From: Ruminococcus sp.
GTDB taxonomy: Bacteria; Bacillota; Clostridia; Oscillospirales; Ruminococcaceae
Direction: 5' to 3'
NCBI GenBank assembly: GCA_024697705.1
Contig: JAILFF010000283.1
Span: 1 to 6,970 of the forward strand
Length of the DNA stretch: 6,970 nucleotides
Position numbers and translations under genes: made by a program. How positions within the stretch are numbered: the stretch's first letter is position 1; each line of letters begins with the position of its first letter. Below, piece after piece: positions 4,996 through 6,970 of this stretch. Below the pieces are notes generated by a model. The model made no database searches and was not told the DNA's origin. It worked only from the letters and a program-made list of their open reading frames with translations.

Positions 4996-6615
4996 TTATT
5001 TAGCGTATTCAACGACGCGGCTTTCGCGTATAAGATTGATTTTTATCTGACCGGGATAATTCATTTCATTCTCGATCTTCTTAGCGATCTCTCTTGCGAC
5101 GATCACCATTTTTTCATCGTTAAGCTTTTCGGGCTTTATCATTACCCTGACTTCTCTGCCCGCCTGTATAGCATAGGTCTTTTCAACGCCCTCAAACGAA
5201 GTGCAGATCTCTTCAAGCTTTTCAAGGCGCTTGATGTAGTTCTCGTAGTTCTCGCTCCTTGCGCCGGGTCTTGCCGCCGAGATCGCGTCTGCCGCCTGAA
5301 CAAGCGCCGCAACAACGGTACGTGTTTCAACGTCGCCGTGATGAGCCTCGATAGCGTGGATAACATCGGGAGATTCCTTATATTTCTTGCATACGTCAAC
5401 GCCTATCTGAACGTGCGAACCCTCGATCTCGTAGCTCAAAGCCTTACCGATATCGTGGAGAAGTCCCGCACGTCTTGCGAGGTTCGCGTCAACTCCGAGC
5501 TCGCTCGCCATCATACCCGCAAGGTGTGCCACCTCTATGGAATGATCGAGAACGTTCTGCTTGAAGCTCGTTCTGTAACGAAGTCTGCCTATCAGCTTGA
5601 TAAGCTCATGGTTAAGTCCGTGAACATTCGTTTCGAGAACTGCTCTTTCGCCTTCCGCCTTGATCTTATGCTCGACCTCGCGTCTTGCCTTATCGACCAT
5701 TTCCTCGATCCTTGTGGGATGTATTCTTCCGTCGGCGATGAGCTTTTCAAGCGCCAGCCTTGCTATCTCACGCCTTACCTGATCGAAACAGGAAATAGTG
5801 ATAGCCTCGGGCGTATCATCAATAATAAGGTCGGCTCCCGTAAGAGTTTCGATAGCACGTATGTTTCTGCCTTCACGACCGATGATCCTGCCCTTCATGT
5901 CATCATTGGGCAGAGTTACGACCGATACGGCAGCCTCCGACACCTGATCGGCTGCGCACCGCGCTATCGCGAGAGAGATGTACTGCCTTGCCTTCTGTTC
6001 GCACTCGTCCTTGATCTGCGACTCATACGCCGAAAGTCTGAGAGCCTTTTCGTGAGTAAGCTCGTCCTCCAGACTTGCCATCAGGACTTCCTTAGCCTGA
6101 TCCGCTGTCAGCTGAGAGATACGCTCAAGCTCCGAGCGGCGGCTTTCCCACAGCTGTTCGGCTTCTTCAAGCTTCTGATCGGCTTTTTTGAGCTGATTCT
6201 GGAGCTGTTCCTCCTTGCGTTCGAGAGAATTCATCTTCTTGTCTAAGGATTCCTCCTTCTGACCGAGCCTTCTCTCTTGCCTGGTGACCTCTCCGCGCCT
6301 TTCCTTGATCTCCTTTTCAGCCTCCTGACGCTGCCTGTTGATCTGTTCGTTTGCCTCAACAAGCTTTTCCTTTTTCAGGTAATCAGCGTTTTTCTCAGCC
6401 TCGTGAAGAATCTTTTCGGAGCTTTTCACAGCCTCCTTAACGGTCTTTTCAGCCTCGGCGATAAGCCTTTCAGCCTCCTTTTCAGCGGAGCCGATAGCAG
6501 CCTCAGCTGTTCTTTGGCGGTACTTAACACCCTTGTCGAAGCAAATAAATCCGGCGACTGCCGCGCCGATAATCAAAGCCGCGATACAAAGGGCAATAGT
6601 TGCACCTACACCCAT
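4996..6615 (-). CDS. rny: Ribonuclease Y
   Basis: RNase Y is the membrane-anchored endoribonuclease that starts bulk mRNA decay and processing in many Bacillota. The 539 residues (slightly longer than the ~520 of Bacillus subtilis) show an N-terminal membrane anchor (about 4-26), a long charged coiled coil (about 30-215, rich in Glu, Lys, Gln and Arg), and a KH domain with GRIIGREGRNIR (242-253). The HD domain carries LDHSIEVAHLAG (His358), LLHDIG (His387-Asp388) and QAADAIS (Asp443), the metal-binding hydrolase residues. The C-terminus contains YAIQAGREVRVMI. All catalytic positions are intact. The start at 6615 follows AAGGAGGAAGG (6633-6623). It is the first gene on its strand here, with a ~200-nt leader from the promoter at 6820-6848. 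Confidence 0.98.
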   Translation of the reverse strand: MGVGATIALCIAALIIGAAVAGFICFDKGVKYRQRTAEAAIGSAEKEAERLIAEAEKTVKEAVKSSEKILHEAEKNADYLKKEKLVEANEQINRQRQEAEKEIKERRGEVTRQERRLGQKEESLDKKMNSLERKEEQLQNQLKKADQKLEEAEQLWESRRSELERISQLTADQAKEVLMASLEDELTHEKALRLSAYESQIKDECEQKARQYISLAIARCAADQVSEAAVSVVTLPNDDMKGRIIGREGRNIRAIETLTGADLIIDDTPEAITISCFDQVRREIARLALEKLIADGRIHPTRIEEMVDKARREVEHKIKAEGERAVLETNVHGLNHELIKLIGRLRYRTSFKQNVLDHSIEVAHLAGMMASELGVDANLARRAGLLHDIGKALSYEIEGSHVQIGVDVCKKYKESPDVIHAIEAHHGDVETRTVVAALVQAADAISAARPGARSENYENYIKRLEKLEEICTSFEGVEKTYAIQAGREVRVMIKPEKLNDEKMVIVAREIAKKIENEMNYPGQIKINLIRESRVVEYAK

Positions 6616-6667
6616 TGTTTAGCCTTCCTCCTTCTCTGAAAGAACGAAGCACCGCCGTCGGTATGTA

Positions 6668-6691
6668 CGGAGATCGTTTGCACGTTCTCCG
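6668..6691 (-). promoter_or_regulatory. GNRA-capped hairpin in the rny leader
   Basis: Read in the rny mRNA direction, CGGAGA (6691-6686), an A-A mismatch and CGT (6684-6682) enclose the loop GCAA and pair with ACG (6677-6675) and TCTCCG (6673-6668). GCAA is a GNRA tetraloop, a stable RNA cap that also docks with receptors. It lies about 50 nt before the start codon. A competing pairing of GTCGG (6694-6690) with CCGAC a little further 3' (6661-6657) would disrupt it. RNase Y is known to affect its own message in some species, so a role in expression control is possible (inference). I do not recognise a named riboswitch. Confidence 0.5.
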
Positions 6692-6819
6692 ACCCTTGAC
6701 AATGCCCCGTCACAATATGAAATTTTAAAGATACAAAGCATTTTTTTATTTTATAAAACCAAACCGCCCGACAAAAAAGCCCGGCGAAAAAGAATTTGTA
6801 AATAATAATGCATATTTTA

Positions 6820-6848
6820 ATTTTACATTATTTTAGCTTGTTTGTCAA
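6820..6848 (-). promoter_or_regulatory. Sigma-A promoter of rny
   Basis: On the minus strand a perfect TTGACA (6848-6843), a 17-nt spacer and TAAAAT (6825-6820) form a good housekeeping promoter. Transcription should begin near 6813, about 200 nt before the rny ATG. A second TATAAT-like box lies upstream (6876-6871), but its -35 region is poor. Confidence 0.78.
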
Positions 6849-6970
6849 GTATTTTCTCTATTTTTAATAAATTATACAAAAAATACTTCCGTGTTTCGGT
6901 ATTCGTATGTAATAACACGAATTGCAGGCGCGCGACTATATGTGCGACTGTCCTACCGCCCATGAAAACT
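6849..6970. other. Upstream intergenic stretch with an inverted repeat
   Basis: No gene can be supported here. Two mutually exclusive small dyads are present: CGTGTT (6890-6895) with AACACG (6914-6919), and ATTCGT (6901-6906) with ACGAAT (6917-6922). On the minus strand the first is followed by GAAGTATTTTTT, so it could be a weak terminator of a minus-strand gene lying beyond the right edge. The bases after about 6923 show no recognisable pattern. Confidence 0.3.

Noticed and set aside
4855..6246. Plus-strand open frame of 463 codons
   Set aside because: It is antisense to rny, which has every RNase Y domain intact. The frame is an artefact of codon bias on the opposite strand.
6760..6790. 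GC-rich and A-rich alternation in the rny leader resembling a terminator
   Set aside because: The two GC blocks are largely direct repeats (CGGGC ... CGGGC on the minus strand) rather than complementary, so no stable stem forms.
6962..6970. ATG at the right edge that might start a plus-strand gene
   Set aside because: Only three codons are visible and no ribosome binding site precedes it.

Overview
The window looks like a piece of chromosome from a low-to-mid GC Bacillota, most likely a gut-type Clostridia (Oscillospiraceae/Ruminococcus-like). This is an inference. It rests on RNase Y, a PadR-DUF2812 gene pair, near-consensus sigma-A promoters, strong AGGAGG-type ribosome binding sites, AT-rich spacers between GC-richer genes, and several palindromic intergenic repeats. 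I did not identify a species.

Layout. At the left edge, two overlapping minus-strand genes encode a small PadR-family repressor (319-639) and a DUF2812 protein (1-326, cut by the window edge). Their promoter at 762-790 has a perfect TTGACA-17-TATACT arrangement. A 9-bp-arm palindrome covers the spacer and -10, and five RTATC boxes at exact 15-bp spacing sit in the leader, which together look like an autoregulatory operator array. Next comes about 1 kb without a credible gene (640-1784). It holds a 120-bp element with 16-bp terminal inverted repeats (920-1039) and a roughly 506-bp imperfect giant palindrome (1116-1621). The palindrome is built from three ~70-bp hairpin units and two mutually inverted copies of a ~100-bp core. 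A good sigma-A promoter (1709-1737) then drives pyruvate kinase (pyk, 1785-3212, plus strand).

pyk converges on a minus-strand gene for a polytopic O-antigen-ligase-family (Wzy_C) membrane protein (3307-4920). A bidirectional terminator (3221-3253) separates them. Upstream of the ligase gene on the same strand lies rny, encoding RNase Y (4996-6615). The two are split by a terminator-like hairpin in a 75-bp gap. rny has its own promoter about 200 nt upstream (6820-6848), so it carries a long leader that includes a GNRA-capped hairpin.

The genes do not form one pathway. pyk is central glycolysis, rny is global mRNA turnover, the ligase-family protein belongs to cell-surface glycan assembly, and PadR-DUF2812 is a small self-contained regulatory unit. 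The most unusual part is the noncoding palindrome between padR and pyk. Its small flanking hairpins show compensatory base changes between copies, so selection or element biology has kept the folded structure.
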